DNA of 64,000 nt from Mauremys mutica (GCF_020497125.1 NC_059077.1:35353340-35417339); one strand, 5' to 3'. Positions 1 through 12,046 are shown, numbered from the stretch's first letter. Numbers and translations: made by a program. The notes: generated by a model from the sequence alone, not told the origin.

Positions 1-589
1 TTTCTAGTATAGATAAGGCCTTAGTGAAGAAGAGAATTACATTTATTATCTAGAAAATGTTAAATTCCTGTGGTGAGGTTTGTGGGTTCATGCAAGATTT
101 TGCAAGGTTTTTTTTTAAGATGTTTACAGGATTTCTATAAAACGACGTGAATACTTTGCTGAGTTTGCAGAGTGAAATTCCTGCAACATGCAAGGGCCTG
201 GCAAGCTTTTCAGCTGATGGCTGTTATAATGTGACTTATATTAGTAGTGATTTAAACTGTTGAGAACTAATTCACACACCATGGAATAAATCTATAATTT
301 GTTTTAGAACCATTAACCCATCCTGATAGGAACTGGCAAGTCACCCAATATATTTCACCATCATCATTTTGCTGGTGACGCTAACATGTCACCTGACTTT
401 TGGATGGGAGGAAAAATATTGTGGACCACCTCACAACTTTAAACTTGGAAAATTCACACATCTGACTCGTTTACAGTAATCTTTTTGTCTGATTCTCGTT
501 TTCAGTTTCCAAAGTTGGAATGAGTCACTATTGGGTCATAGGAGATTGTGTAGGACAGAAGGATTTACAGTAAATAGTAGTCATGCACA
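1..589. other. Unclassified AT-rich intronic sequence
   Basis: No gene, tRNA, clear repeat or long ORF was seen. The decayed LINE that follows may begin a little earlier than its first recognisable codon. Confidence 0.5.
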
Positions 590-2445
590 ATAACCACCTA
601 GGATAAAATGGGACAATGAAAGAACTGGGAAACAGCAGAAATTCAGGCACTCAAAAGGTGCTTTTAATGTACATAAGGGTAAAATGGGATATTCCAAGGA
701 TTTTCCTCCCCAGATAATGAGTATGGTAAATGAGAATGGTAAAATTGTTAATGATGCAGCTGAAAAAGCAGAAGTGTTCAATAAATATTTCTGTTCGGTA
801 TTTGTTAAGAATCAGGATGATTTGCTTGTATCACATAACGATGATGAAGTACTTTCCAGACCACTAGTAACTAAGGAGGATGTTAAACAACATATACCAG
901 GGATACTGGAATAAATATTTTTAAATCTGCAGGCCTGGGTAAGTTGCACCCAAGAGTCCTAAAAGAACTGGATGAAGAGAGATCTCTGGCCGCTGATGTT
1001 AATTTTTAATAAATCTTGGAATACCAGGGAAGTTCTAGAACACTGGAACAGTGGTAACGTACCAATACTCAAAAAAGGGCAAATGAGATGACTCAGGTAA
1101 CTATAGCCTGGTTAGCTGAACATCAATCTGAGGTGAAATAATGGAAAAGCTGATGAGATCAAATTAATAAGGAATTAAGGACTGCACTACAATTATGGCC
1201 ACTCAACGTAAAACAGGTCTTGTCGTAGAAACCTGATTTCATTCTTTGAGATTATAAAAGTTTGTTAATAAAGATAACAGTGTAGATATAATATACTTGG
1301 ACTTTTGTAAGGCATTTGACTTAATAACACATGACCTGTTAATTAAAAAATCAGTACTATACAATATAAAAAAGAACATTAAATATATTAAGTAAAGGCT
1401 AACTGACAGATCACCAAAAATAGTCGCTAATGAGAAATAATCATCAAATGGTGGTATTTCTAATGGTGTTCTGTAAGTATCAGTAGTAGGCCTGACACTA
1501 CTCAACATTATCAGCCAGGATGTGAAAGTAAATATAAATCACCGCTGCTAAAATCTGCAGATGACACAAATACTGGCAGAATAGTAAATGATGATGATGA
1601 CAGGGCAATCATAAGGAGTGATCTGAGCCCATTCAAACAAAATGCATTTTAATGCAACCAAATACAAAGTTATACATCTAGGAACAAGGAATGCAGGATA
1701 AACCTACAGAATGGGGGACTGTAGCCTGGAAAGCAGTGACTCTGAAAAGGATTTAGGGGTTATAGTAGATCATGAGCTCCCAGTGTGATGATGTGGCAAA
1801 AAGGGCTAATGTGATTTTTTGATATATAAACAGGGGAGTAGTAAGAAGCAGTAAATAGGTCATTTTACCTTTGTATATGGCATTAGTGAGATCATTACTG
1901 GAGTACTGCATCCAGTTTTGGTGTCAACATAGTTAAAAAGATGTCGAAGAACTGGAGAGGGTGCTGAAAAGAGCCTACTAAAATGATTCAAAGTCTGGAG
2001 CAAATGCATTACAGTGAGAGATTCAAAAAGCTCATTATGTTTATTTTATCAAAAATAAGACTTAGAGGTGACTTGATCACAAAGTGTAAGTACCTGAATG
2101 GGGAGAAAATACAGGGTACTGGAAGACTCTTTAATTCAGTGATGAAGGTATAACAAGATTGAAAAGCTGGAAGCTGGAAGCTGAAGCCAGACAAATTCAA
2201 ATGGGAAATAAGGCACAATTTTTTAACAGAACAGAGTGTGATTAACCATTGGATCCAACTAACAAAGGAAGTGGTGTATTGTCCATCTCTTGATGTCTTC
2301 AAATCAAGACTAGATGCCTTTCTGGAAAATATGTGTTAGCCAAACACAAGTAACTGTGTGAAATGTAATGGCCTGTGATATACACATTAGTCTAGATGAT
2401 CTAATAGTCCCTTCTGGCCTTAAACTGTACGAATCCATGAGTATT
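590..2445 (+). mobile_element. Decayed CR1/L2-group LINE, reverse transcriptase remnant and 3' UTR
   Basis: Translated fragments match the region before and within a non-LTR reverse transcriptase: a stretch at 684-914 (MGYSKDFPPQIMSMVNENGK, then NKYFCSVFV), a DLCKAFD-like YLDFCKAFD near 1300-1320, and later HSLLEYCIQFW-like text near 1890-1925. It is full of stops and frameshifts. The 3' part ends with a TAGTCCCTTCTGGCCTTAAA-type tail near 2410-2430, shared with the repeat at 46080-46573. It is an old copy without function. Confidence 0.75.
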
Positions 2446-3579
2446 TGTCAAAATAATTCCAGGGTGGATGTCATATCAAAAGAATCACTGCAATAATTAC
2501 TGTTAATTTCAGATTGTTCTGCAGAAAACTCTCTCTCCTTCAACAGAATATTAACTTCCTAACTATCTGTAAATTAGATGTAAAAATATTGTAAGAATGA
2601 TATGAATTTTTAAAATAAATTATGCTGTTTTGCTTTTTTAAAGAAGAATGGGCTTTTACATTAAAATAAACGTTGAACCAAAGGGATGGTGTTAGCTAAA
2701 GGGTTGGATTGCATTCAGTCAAGGCTTTCTCAGTTCACCGCAGCAAATTAACCCATCTACTGTGGGACCTTCACCATGCAAGAATTCTAACTTCTAAGGA
2801 CATAAACCTCAAAGGATAGTTAGACTCCAGTGCTGTCAGCCACAAAGAGTTTTCCCTAAAGCATCTTGACTCCTAAGGATTTAAAAGCTGTATAGTACAT
2901 TTATAATGAAATCAGGATTATCATTAAAATTATCTCAAATTTTCCTATCATAAAAGAAGCAGCAGTAAATACCTAAATGCAGTTCAGATTCCCCTTACAG
3001 CCCTGACACATCAGACATATTTAGAAAAGTTCAACATCAACCAAAATTTGATCTCCATTTTGCAAGAACCACAAGTATCTGGGTTTTGGGTTCTCTTCTT
3101 ACCGATCCTAGCTATAGTACAAAACAAGGGCAGTGATTTAGTCAGTATGAGGAGAGGTCCACAGACTTTAATTAATCCCATAATTTTGCAGATCTTAGAA
3201 GAATGGTTTCATAATGTTGCCCAAATGGCCCCCCTGGTAAAGATTAATCATGGATATCTGCAGATATTCTCACAGGAGTCCTGCCTATGGACTATCTGTA
3301 GAGTATACCAGAAGAACCTACACATTCTGCTTAATACATGATTTTCAAAGGGTTTTTTTTTGTTTGTTTGTTTTTTTAAAGAATCAGTACAATGTTCTGA
3401 CAGGCAGGAGCATATTTCTGAGGAGAACTGAGGAACAGAGGGGGAAATTATAGATTGTCCTGAAGACTATGAGAAAAACCTCAAATCCCTAAAATACAGT
3501 ATTTGCATTCCTTTCTGGAATTTGCATACCTCTCACAACATACCTTTTAAGATCCATGTGTCCTACATATACCTTTCAC
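2446..3579. other. Unclassified intronic sequence
   Basis: No gene or recognisable element was seen. There is a short T/TTTG-rich run at about 3351-3377. Confidence 0.5.
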
Positions 3580-4953
3580 AACATGGTAACATTTAGTAAG
3601 GCTTTTGATATTGTCTCACAAGACCTTCTCATAAACAAACTAGGGAAATACAACCTAGATGGAGCTACTATAAAATGGGTGCATAACTGGTTGGAAAATC
3701 ATTCCCAGAGAGTAGTTGCCAGTGGTTCGCAGTCAAGCTCGAAGGACATATTGAGTGAGGTCCTGCAGGGATCAGTTCTGGGTCTGGTTCTGTTCAATAT
3801 CTTCATCAATGATTTAGATAATGGCATAGAGAGTACACTTATAATGTCTGCGGATGATACCTAGCTGGGAGGAGTTGCAAGTGCTTTGGAAGATAGGATT
3901 AAAATTCAAAATGATCTGGACAAACTGGAGAAATAGTCTGAAGTAAATAGGATGACATTCAATAAGGACAAATGCAAAGTATTTAAGTCCATTAATGGCT
4001 ATTAGCCAGGATGGGTAAGGAATGGTGTCCCTAGCCTCTGTTTGTCAGAGGGTGGAGACGGATGGGAGGAGAGAGATCACTTAATCACTACCTGTTAGGT
4101 TCACTCCTTCTGGGGCACCTGGCATTGGCCACTGTCGGCAGACAGGATGCTGGGCTGGATGGACCCTTGGTCTGACCCAGTATGGCCATTCTTATGTTTT
4201 TAAGTACTTCAGTTTAGAGGGAACAATGAGTTGCACACATACAAAATGGGAAATGATTGCCTAGGAAGGAGTATTGCAGAAAGGGATCTGGGGGTCATAG
4301 TGGATCACAAGCTAAATATGAGTCAACAAGTGTAGCCCTGTTGCAATAAAAGAAAACATCATTCTAGAATGTATTAGCAGAAGTGTAGTAAGTAAGATAC
4401 AAGAAGTAATTCTTCCGCTCTACTCTGTGCCGATTAGGCGTCAACTGAGTATTGTGTCCAGTTCTGGGTTCCACATTTCAGAAAATATGTGGACAAATTG
4501 GAGTAAGTCCAAAGAAGAACAACAAAAATGATTAAATATCTAGAAAACATGAGCTCTGAGGGAAGACTGAAAAAACTGGGTTTGTTTAGTCCGGAGAAGA
4601 AAAGACAAAGAAGGGACATGATAACAGTTATCAAGTACATAAAAGGTTGTTATAAGAAGGGAGAAAAATTGTTCTCCTTAACCTCTGAGGATAGGACAAG
4701 AAGAAATGGGCTTAAATTGCAGCAAGAGCGGTTTAGGTTGGACATTAGGAAAAGCTTTCTAACTGTCAGAGGGTTAAGCACTGGAATAAATTGGCTAAGG
4801 AGGTTGTGGAATCTCCATCATTGGAGATTTTTAAGAGCAGGTTAGACAAACACCTGTCAGGGATGGTCTAGATAATACTTAGTCCCGCCATGAGGGCAGA
4901 AGACTGGACTAGATGACATCTTGAGGTCCCTTCCAGTCCTATGATTCTATGAT
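3580..4953 (+). mobile_element. CR1 LINE, 5'-truncated, interrupted
   Basis: Reverse transcriptase motifs are visible: [40 protein letters not shown], and the degraded catalytic box SADDT (family FADDT) at about 3850-3864, followed directly by a stop. Downstream are the conserved C-terminal parts (RRDMITVIKYIKG, RFRLDIRKSFLT, FKSRLDKHLSGMV-like). The 3' end is the CR1 hallmark GACTGGACTAGATGAC...CTATGATTCTATGAT. A younger LINE tail at 3985-4201 splits it. Several stops show it is dead. Confidence 0.9.
3985..4201 (+). mobile_element. LINE 3' end (TTCTTATG-tail family) inserted in CR1
   Basis: This 217-bp piece starts CCATTAATGGCTATTAGCC and ends GGCCATTCTTATGTTTTT. It is flanked by an 8-bp target duplication, AAGTATTT at 3977-3984 and AAGTACTT at 4202-4209. 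The CR1 sequence resumes on the other side in register when compared with the copy at 9100-9540. Related 3' ends are at 19212, 31950 and 59291. Confidence 0.88.
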
Positions 4954-5287
4954 ATCCGCTTATTCACATAGAATCGCTTCCCAAAATGTGGAGCCCAGAA
5001 AAACAGAACTAACTGAAAAGCTTTTGATTTTTTTAAATTGTGCCATATATTGCTTATGTTTTTGATGTTTATGCTACAGCTAGAGTTCTCAGTGTACATG
5101 GACAGCATTTGGGATATATGCTTTTTTACTAAATAATATTTGTAAGTAGGGTCAAAATCAGAGCTAGGCTACCTCGGAACTTGAACAGAATAATCTTGGA
5201 GGAAGAGAATGCTTAGGGACAGTTTCACCCTGAACACAATCCCTTTTTACTGCTGCTTTTGCACTTGGTGATGTATCTTACCTGGAA

Positions 5288-5348
5288 CATGCAGGGAACT
5301 GGACTAGATGACCTCTCGAGGTCCCTTCCAGTCATACGATTCTATGTA
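5288..5348 (+). mobile_element. CR1 3'-tail fragment
   Basis: The fragment GGGAACTGGACTAGATGACC...TTCCAGTCATACGATTCTATG is a typical CR1 3' terminus cut off just upstream. Confidence 0.8.
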
Positions 5349-5627
5349 GTGTACCTCATCCAGTGCACTAAACTTCCCAATAACAACTGTATGGGTGAAA
5401 CCAGACAATCACTATGCTTTCAGATGAACTCACACAGAAAAATGATAAAAGAAAAAAAACCATATCATACATGGGTGAACATTTTTCACAAAACAGTGAC
5501 TCCATATCCAAACTCTTTGTCCTCATCCTCAAAGGAAACCTGTACAACACTTTCAAAACATGAGCCTGGGAGCCTAAATTCATAACTTTGTAAAAACCAT
5601 GATCTTAATAAAGACACTAGATTTATG

Positions 5628-6034
5628 TGTGACAGACTTGAAGGTGGCAATTTTGCAACAAAAAAATTTCAAAAACAGACTCCAAAGAGAGACTGCTGAA
5701 CTTGAATTAATATGCAAATTAGATACAATTAACTTAGGTTTAAACAGAGACTGGGAATGGTTGGGTCATTATACTAATTGAATCTATTTCCCTATGTTAA
5801 TGATGATAGCTCATCTCAATTGATTAGACTCTTCCTGTTGGTATGCATACTTCCACCTTTTCATGTTCTCTGTATGTATAAATATCTCCTGTCTGTGTGT
5901 TCCATTCTATGCATACGAAGAAGTGAGCTGTAGCTCACGAAAGCTTATGCTGTAATAAATGTGTTAGTCTCTAAGGTGCCACAAGTACTCCTGTTCTTTT
6001 TGCGGATACAGACTAACACGGCTGCTACTCTGAA
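5628..6034 (+). mobile_element. Penelope-like element 3' end, family A, with target duplication
   Basis: It is flanked by a perfect 12-bp duplication (ACTAGATTTATG at 5616-5627 and 6035-6046). The 5' part encodes a GIY-YIG endonuclease C-terminal remnant ([20 protein letters not shown], then a GLN motif) ending at a stop near 5780. Family knowledge: the R..E..(W/L)I..L.T....GLN pattern is typical of the C-terminal endonuclease of Penelope-like elements. The 3' UTR carries a hammerhead-like fold at 5915-5951 and ends ACACGGCTGCTACTCTGAA. The copy is 5'-truncated. Confidence 0.85.
5911..5952 (+). ncRNA. Hammerhead-like ribozyme motif in PLE family A (candidate)
   Basis: The order is core ACGAAGA, one extra A, a 6-bp stem GTGAGC/GCTCAC with a TGTA loop, then GAAA, a 3-bp stem AGC/GCT with a TTAT loop. 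This matches CUGANGA - stem II - GAAA - stem III of hammerheads, but the first two core bases differ (AC instead of CU) and stem I is not evident. It may be a decayed ribozyme. Confidence 0.45.
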
Positions 6035-6344
6035 ACTAGATTTATGGATTATTACAACAATCTGTAACCCACTAATCCCCACTTTTTGTCCTAAAACTGC
6101 AGAGGTGTTAACGCGCCACTCCACCTTGAATAGTCTCTCAGAGTATGTCTTCACTGCAATTAAACACCTGGGGCTGGCCCATGTCAGCTGATTTAGGGTT
6201 ACAGGACTTGAGTTGTGGGCCTGTAAAATTGTGGTGTAGATGTGTGGGCTCAAACTGGAGCCCGGGCTCTGGAACCCTCCCCCTAGAATATGTGTTAATT
6301 ATTTATGCTAAACTATCTGTTCAATCTTGTATTTAGCTGTGACA

Positions 6345-6475
6345 CTGAGTAGCTTTCCCAGACTTGAAGAAGATCTCTGTGTACCTCAAAAGCTTGTCTC
6401 TCTCACCAACAGAAGTCGGTCCATTAAAATATATTACCTCACCCACCTTATCTTTCTGGCTCCTGTCAGCTGAGA
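6345..6475 (+). mobile_element. Decayed PLE-type 3' end, third family
   Basis: The sequence CTTGAAGAAGATCTCTGTGT...AAAAGCTTGTCTCTCTCACC, followed by TATTACCTCACCCACCTTAT, is a common sauropsid repeat end. Its layout (GAAGAAG, stem, AAA, AGCTTGT) parallels the motif at 5911-5952, but two of five stem pairs are broken. Boundaries are approximate. Confidence 0.5.
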
Positions 6476-7366
6476 AAGGTTCTGAAGGATCAGTCAAAAG
6501 GAAAGACAGATAGCAACATTTCAAGCCTGAAGAAAAGAACATAATGGAGGCTGGATTGCCACTTTGGTTACTCAGATGCAGTGCTTTGAACTGTCATACA
6601 GGGGAGACAATTTATTATTTTGGTTTTTCACTCCATAGGTTAGCAGCAGGTAATGGGGGAGCTGTAGCGGTTACATGCTCAGCCTTGAGGGAAGGAAGAA
6701 CAATTCTTTATACGTGTCAACTGCAAGCTCATGGACAAAGCTTCATCAAGAGGCTTCAAAAAGAATCCTGAACAGTCACTCTTGACCAGAAGGATGATGG
6801 CTGTAGTGCAAGCCATATGTAGTGAACAGTGCAAAGTTCAAAGAAAGACAGACTGTGTGCAAAACACAGTTTAACCCTTCATAGTCTTGTTTAGTTGTCA
6901 AAGTCACAGGTGCTGCAAGCAGAATTACATATTGCAGTCTTCTCAGCCAAGTAAGAATGCTGTTTGAAAAGATCAGAAACATTTATATTGAGTTTTTAAA
7001 CACCAAATAATAGTAATCATCCCCAACATGGCCTCCTTTTCCTATTGGCAACTAGCATTAGACTATTTTCACCAAATTGGCCAAGTTCACCTAGGAATGC
7101 ACCTTGGCAGAAGGCCTCCCCAAAAATGGAAAGTCTGTTGACTGTAAACTCCTGTGAGCTAGGGTTTGTGTACATATGGGCCCAACACAGTCATCAAATA
7201 GTTTGACATTGGTCAGGAAGGGGGTGTGAGCAGGACAGCTAGAAATGTAGTGATTCAGCAAATCACCTCAGCAGCTTCCCCAGGAGCTTGACCCAACTTC
7301 CCTAGATTCTACATAAGACAGTCTTGTGGGACGAGACAAAATTTAGAACCAAATAGAACAAACCCA
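6476..7366. other. Unclassified intronic sequence
   Basis: No gene or recognisable repeat was seen. Short ORFs here lack recognisable protein features. Confidence 0.5.
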
Positions 7367-7506
7367 AGACCTTGCCTATATTAGGGATTTGTTCTGATTA
7401 CAGCCATCTGTGTCCAGCCATCAATGTAGCTCAAGAAGAGTGATGCTCCACTGGTGGCAGGCCACTGATGACTGCAATTGGAGCAAATCCACAGTGTAGG
7501 CAAGGC
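7367..7506 (+). mobile_element. Harbinger-like MITE, family B (short copy)
   Basis: The ends are GACCTTGCCTATAT and GTGTAGGCAAGGCCC, imperfect inverted repeats. The interior GGTGGCAGGCCACTGATGAC is shared with the longer copy at 30318-30539. Target duplications are not clean. Confidence 0.5.
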
Positions 7507-8349
7507 CCATGAAAAAAAAGATCAGCTTTAAAGAATGTAATTACAGCCTAATTATGCTGTTGCAAAAGCACAACATCAGCAGTCTCATATTTTTCAGAAC
7601 TACAGTCATTAAACCAATATTATGGTTTAAGCACCTCCCATTCCTAGCATGGCTGTATTTGGGAAATGGTATATTAACCCTGTGGTTTGAATTACAGTAT
7701 TTTATGTAGCTGAACAGACAAAATGAAATTTAATCTGAATTATGACTCTTTTTGGTGGGGAATGGGGAATAAAGAGTAAAATCTAGCATCAACTCACTGA
7801 GATATTCAGTAAAATGTCATGTTCCTTTATTCATTTTGAAAAAATATAGACTCTCGCTGTATAATATGTAATTCAATTTAATCTGTTTGTATTTACTGCC
7901 CTCTAGTGATAATATAAGCATTAGCTATTTATACATTTCCTTTATGGTGTTTTAAGAGCCCAAGCTTGCAATGTGATCCACTAATGTGGTGACCTGCATC
8001 TATACAGGATGGTTCTTAATCAGTACAGTAAATAGTGTCTTCTCCACCTTTTTTCTTTTTTTGATGGTCTGCTTATAGCCTTTTCTTTTTTCTCACCAAC
8101 AGCTTTCCCTTATGCAGAAATAAGGATGGAATGACTATTCGCTTTACCAGAACATTCTCTTTTCACTAACACTGCTTTCACTCACAGAACTCTTTTTATA
8201 TAGAGTATTCATAATACTTACCATCACTTATTACAATCACAGCACCTTGCAAAATGAATTAGGACAGCGGGCCAGATCCTGGCCACCAGTAACAGTGCTT
8301 TGTGCTACCATCTTAAATATGCTCTATCAGGGTAGTTGGGATTACCTTG
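7507..8349. other. AT-rich intronic sequence
   Basis: Nothing recognisable was seen apart from T- and A-rich runs. Confidence 0.5.
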
Positions 8350-8357
8350 GTGTAAGG

Positions 8358-8667
8358 CATGGGTCGGCAACCTTTCAGAAGTGGTGTGCCGAGTCTTCAT
8401 TTATTCACTCTAATTTAAGGTTTTGCGTGCCAGTAATACATTTAAACATTTTTAGAAGGTCTCTTTCTATAAGTCTATAATATATAACTAAACTATTGTT
8501 TATGTAAAGTAAATAAGGTTTTTAAAATGTTTAAGAAGCTTCATTTAAAATTAAATTAAAATGCAGAGCTCCCCGGACCAGTGGCCAGGACCTGGGCAGT
8601 GTGAGTGCCACTGAAAATCAGCTTGTGTGCTGCCTTCGGCACGTGTGCCATAGGTTGCCTACTCCTG
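8358..8667. mobile_element. hAT non-autonomous DNA transposon
   Basis: It is flanked by a perfect 8-bp target duplication GTGTAAGG (8350-8357 and 8668-8675). The termini CATGGGTCGGCAACC and GGTTGCCTACTCCTG are imperfect inverted repeats of the CAGGGGT(C/A)GGCAACC hAT type. A second copy in the opposite orientation is at 27537-27858. It has no coding capacity. Confidence 0.92.
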
Positions 8668-9121
8668 GTGTAAGGGATTCTCCAGCTGGGTAGAGCTGGT
8701 ATACCTAGCTCTATGTCATCTTATCCCAGATACTGTGCTGATGGAATTCCTGGCTGGAATGACAGCCCTGCAACAGCCACTACAAAATGGAACATATTAG
8801 AGTCCACTCTTGGTCCAACTTTATTTACCCCGGAGACTGGAGTCTCAGGGATTAGGCAAGAATCAAATTTGTTTAAAGTGACCTATGCCTCCCCACCTCC
8901 TCAAATGAGAGGTCTGGTTCTATTCAATATCTTCATAAATGATTTGGATAAAGGAATAGAGATTACACTTATAAAGTTTGAGAACAATACCAAACTGGGA
9001 GAGAGTTGCAAGCACTTTGAAGGACAGGATTAGAATTCAAAATGATCTTGACAAACTGGAGAAATGGTCTGAAATAAACTGGATGAAATTCAATAAGGAC
9101 AAATGCAAAGTACTACATTTA

Positions 9122-9514
9122 AAGGTAGCCATCCTGCAGCAAAAAGCTTCAGGACCAGACTTCAAAGAGAAACTGCTGAGCTCCAGTTCATCTACAAATT
9201 TGACACCATCAGCTCAGGATTAAACAAAGACCGTGAATGGCTAGCCAACTACAAAAGCAGTTTCTCCTCCCTTGGTTTTCACACCTCAACTGCTAGAAGA
9301 GGGCCTCATCCTCCCTGACTGAACTAACCTCGTTATCTCTAGCCTGCTTCTTGCTGGCATATATACCTGCCCCTGGATATTTCCACTACATGCATCCGAT
9401 GAAGTGGGTATTCACCCACGAAAGCTCATGCTCCAATACGTCTGTTAGTCTATAAGGTGCCACAGGACTCTTGGCTGCTTTTACAGATCCAGACTAACAC
9501 AGCTACTCCTCTGA
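9122..9514 (+). mobile_element. Penelope-like element 3' end, family B, inserted in CR1
   Basis: It is flanked by the 8-bp duplication TACATTTA (9114-9121 and 9515-9522), and CR1 resumes in register afterwards. The 5' part encodes a GIY-YIG C-terminal remnant, with a frame break between the KVAILQQK part and the [20 protein letters not shown] part, continuing [10 protein letters not shown] to a stop near 9318. The 3' UTR contains the hammerhead-like motif at 9396-9431 and ends CTCCTCTGA. Confidence 0.9.
9392..9432 (+). ncRNA. Hammerhead-like ribozyme motif in PLE family B (candidate)
   Basis: The order is GCAT, core CCGATGA, an extra A, stem GTGGGT/ACCCAC with an ATTC loop, GAAA, then AGC/GCT around a TCAT loop, followed by C. 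The core differs from CUGANGA at one base (C for U), and the base after stem III (C) is a permitted cleavage-site base. Stem I is weak. Confidence 0.5.
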
Positions 9515-10240
9515 TACATTTAGGAAGGCATACTCAATTGAACAAATACAAATTGGGAAATGACTGTCTCAGAAGGAGTACTGCAGAAAGGATGTGGGGT
9601 TTATAGTGGATCACAGTGACACATAGGAGTCAACAATGTAATACTGTTGCAAAAAAAGCAAACATCATTCTGGGATTAGTATGAGTGTTGCCAGCAAGAC
9701 ATGAGACGTAATTCTTCCACAGCACTGATAAGGCCTCAGTTGGAGTACAGAGTCCAGTTCTGGCCACCACACTTTAGGAAAGATGTGGACAAATTGGAGA
9801 AAGTCCAAAGGAAGGCAATAAAAATGATTAAAGGTCTAGAAAATATGACCTACAAGGAAAGATCGTTTTTGTTTACTCAGGAGAAGTAAAGACTGAGGGG
9901 GGACATGATAACAGTCTTCAAGCATGTAAAAGTTTGTTATAAAGAGGAGGAGGATAAATTGTTCTTTTATCCACTGAGGGACAGGATAAGATTGCAGAAA
10001 GGGAGAGTTAGGTTAGACATTAGGAAAAACTTCCTAACTGTAAGCATAGTTAAGTACTGGAATGAATTGCCTAGGGGGGTTGTGGAATCTCCATCATTAG
10101 AGGTTTTTAAGAACAGGTTAGACAAACACCTGTCAGGTATGGTCTAGATAATACTTAGTTCTGCCTTGAGTGTGGAGGACTGGATTAGATGACCTCTTAA
10201 GGTCCCTTTCAATCCTACAAGTTCTAGGATTCTATAAACT

Positions 10241-11999
10241 ACATGTTGATGATCTGGGACAGCGTGTTTAATTTCTCTGAATATTTGCTGCCTATTGCTG
10301 AATTCAATCTACTGTCTTAAAGCTGAAAATAGTAAAAATAAATTAAAAGGGAGACAATTAAAACAAAATCTATATTCTGATATAAAGATGAAATGAAAAT
10401 TACGACTAGAACAGAAATACAAGAGTATAAACTATTTGGACATTGTGTGTATTATCTTCAAACTAAGTGCAGGAGCAACCAAAATGTATGCATAATGCTG
10501 GAAATTATATATTTCAAATCAAGCCTTTGGAGACAAGTGCTGATCTTCAATACATGGCATGCTTCTAACGATATATTATAATATTAGTTGCTGTGCTTCT
10601 GAACGCATACGTAGTGATGGGGTGTATAAAATACGTGATGATGGAATTCTAAACAATCATTCAAATAAATGGAAATTGCATTTCAAGAAATACTCTAATT
10701 TTATAAGCGATACTGAAGTTTCTCCTCTCTTAGCAGTAAAAAGGGTCAGGCTGAAGAAGAAATTTAAACATGAGAGCAGTTTGGGAAACAAAGGTTTTCT
10801 TATTCCATCAAATTACTACTGTAAAAAGCAGCTGTTGAAAACGTAAGGCTTTCAGCCTCACAGTTCTGCCTCAGAAAGGAAAGATTTACACACACACCCC
10901 GCCGCCCTAAAAATCTCATCTGTACTTGGACATATGTCACAATGTAACAACATATATACTGTATGCTAACCTTAACAGGAAAGTAATTCCATGACTGCTC
11001 AGTTACTTATACTTCAGCTGTGGATATGCTCAAAATAAAATAAAAATTCCCTACAATAAGGTCTTTTTTTTTTTTACACTGGTGCTTAAATTGTACAAAT
11101 GCTAGTTCAAACCACTATTCCACTACAGAATCCTAATTCATTAAAAAGAGGCACGTTGCTCAAAATGCACCAATTTGTTTTGGTCACAAGTTTTCCCCTC
11201 ACTTAATAAAAACGCCAGCACAGAAATCAATGGTATGATCAGCATGCACAGTACATGAGCTTAAAGGTAGATAAAAAACATAAGAGTTATTCAAAACACT
11301 TAATTATTATTATGTAAATGGGGTGGAGGTGTTAGCTTTTGCAGAATTTTATCTTTCTTATTTGAGGCATTTTGAAGGCATCTGTCCCTCTACGGTATTT
11401 CTAAGGCACCTGTAACCTCTGCTTCCATGCAGTGAACAACCCAAAGTAAACTCTATTTCAAGACATCCCTAAAAGAAAAAGCAAAATGACGCCACAAGGG
11501 GGCCATATCTCACGTTCTTAGTTCTTTCTTCACTATTCCACCCTGCACTGTTCCTTTCGATGGTTTATTTACAAAGTATTATAAAAGATTATTTCACAGA
11601 AATTATAGTTTTTGAGTCACAGAATAGGAAAACAGGCAGAAGAAAGTTATATAATTACTGTCAAATAGCACAAGAGAAGCACTGATCTCAAACAATTAGC
11701 AGTAAGATAACAATTACACAGAATTAAAATGATTTTTAAGGAATTCTTAGGTAATGTAAAAAAAGGAAAGAAAAGAATCAGAAATCAAATACAAAAGCTC
11801 TAGTAGATCATCTAGTACATCCCTTTGTCAAGTGCTGGATTGTTCCCCAGGGTTTTCCCCTATTGTTCTCCAGGGCTTTGCTCTATATGCTTTTAACATT
11901 AATAAAGGTGGCTTCCAACATTAACCTTAACAGCTAATGCAGCTAATTTTGCAAAGCACAATCAAATGAAAGGTTTGAGATTTGAGAGTACCGTGGGTT
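10241..11999. other. AT-rich intronic sequence
   Basis: No gene or recognisable repeat was seen. There are poly-T runs near 11063-11075. Confidence 0.5.
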
Positions 12000-12046
12000 T
12001 TGGGGTTTTTTTTTTGTTTGGTTTGGTTTGGTTTGGTTTTTTTGCT
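12000..12046. repeat. T-rich / (TTTGG)n low-complexity run
   Basis: A poly-T run is followed by about four GTTTG-type repeats and another poly-T run. Confidence 0.85.

Larger units (their letters stand above)
8905..10240 (+). mobile_element. CR1 LINE, 5'-truncated, interrupted by a PLE
   Basis: Reverse transcriptase fragments [60 protein letters not shown] and RLDIRKNFLTVSIVKYWNEL are all CR1 C-terminal half. The 3' end has GGACTGGATTAGATGACCTC and a decayed GGATTCTAT tail. The catalytic FADDT box is replaced by a degenerate FENNT near 8980. A PLE at 9122-9514 separates the two halves. Confidence 0.9.
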
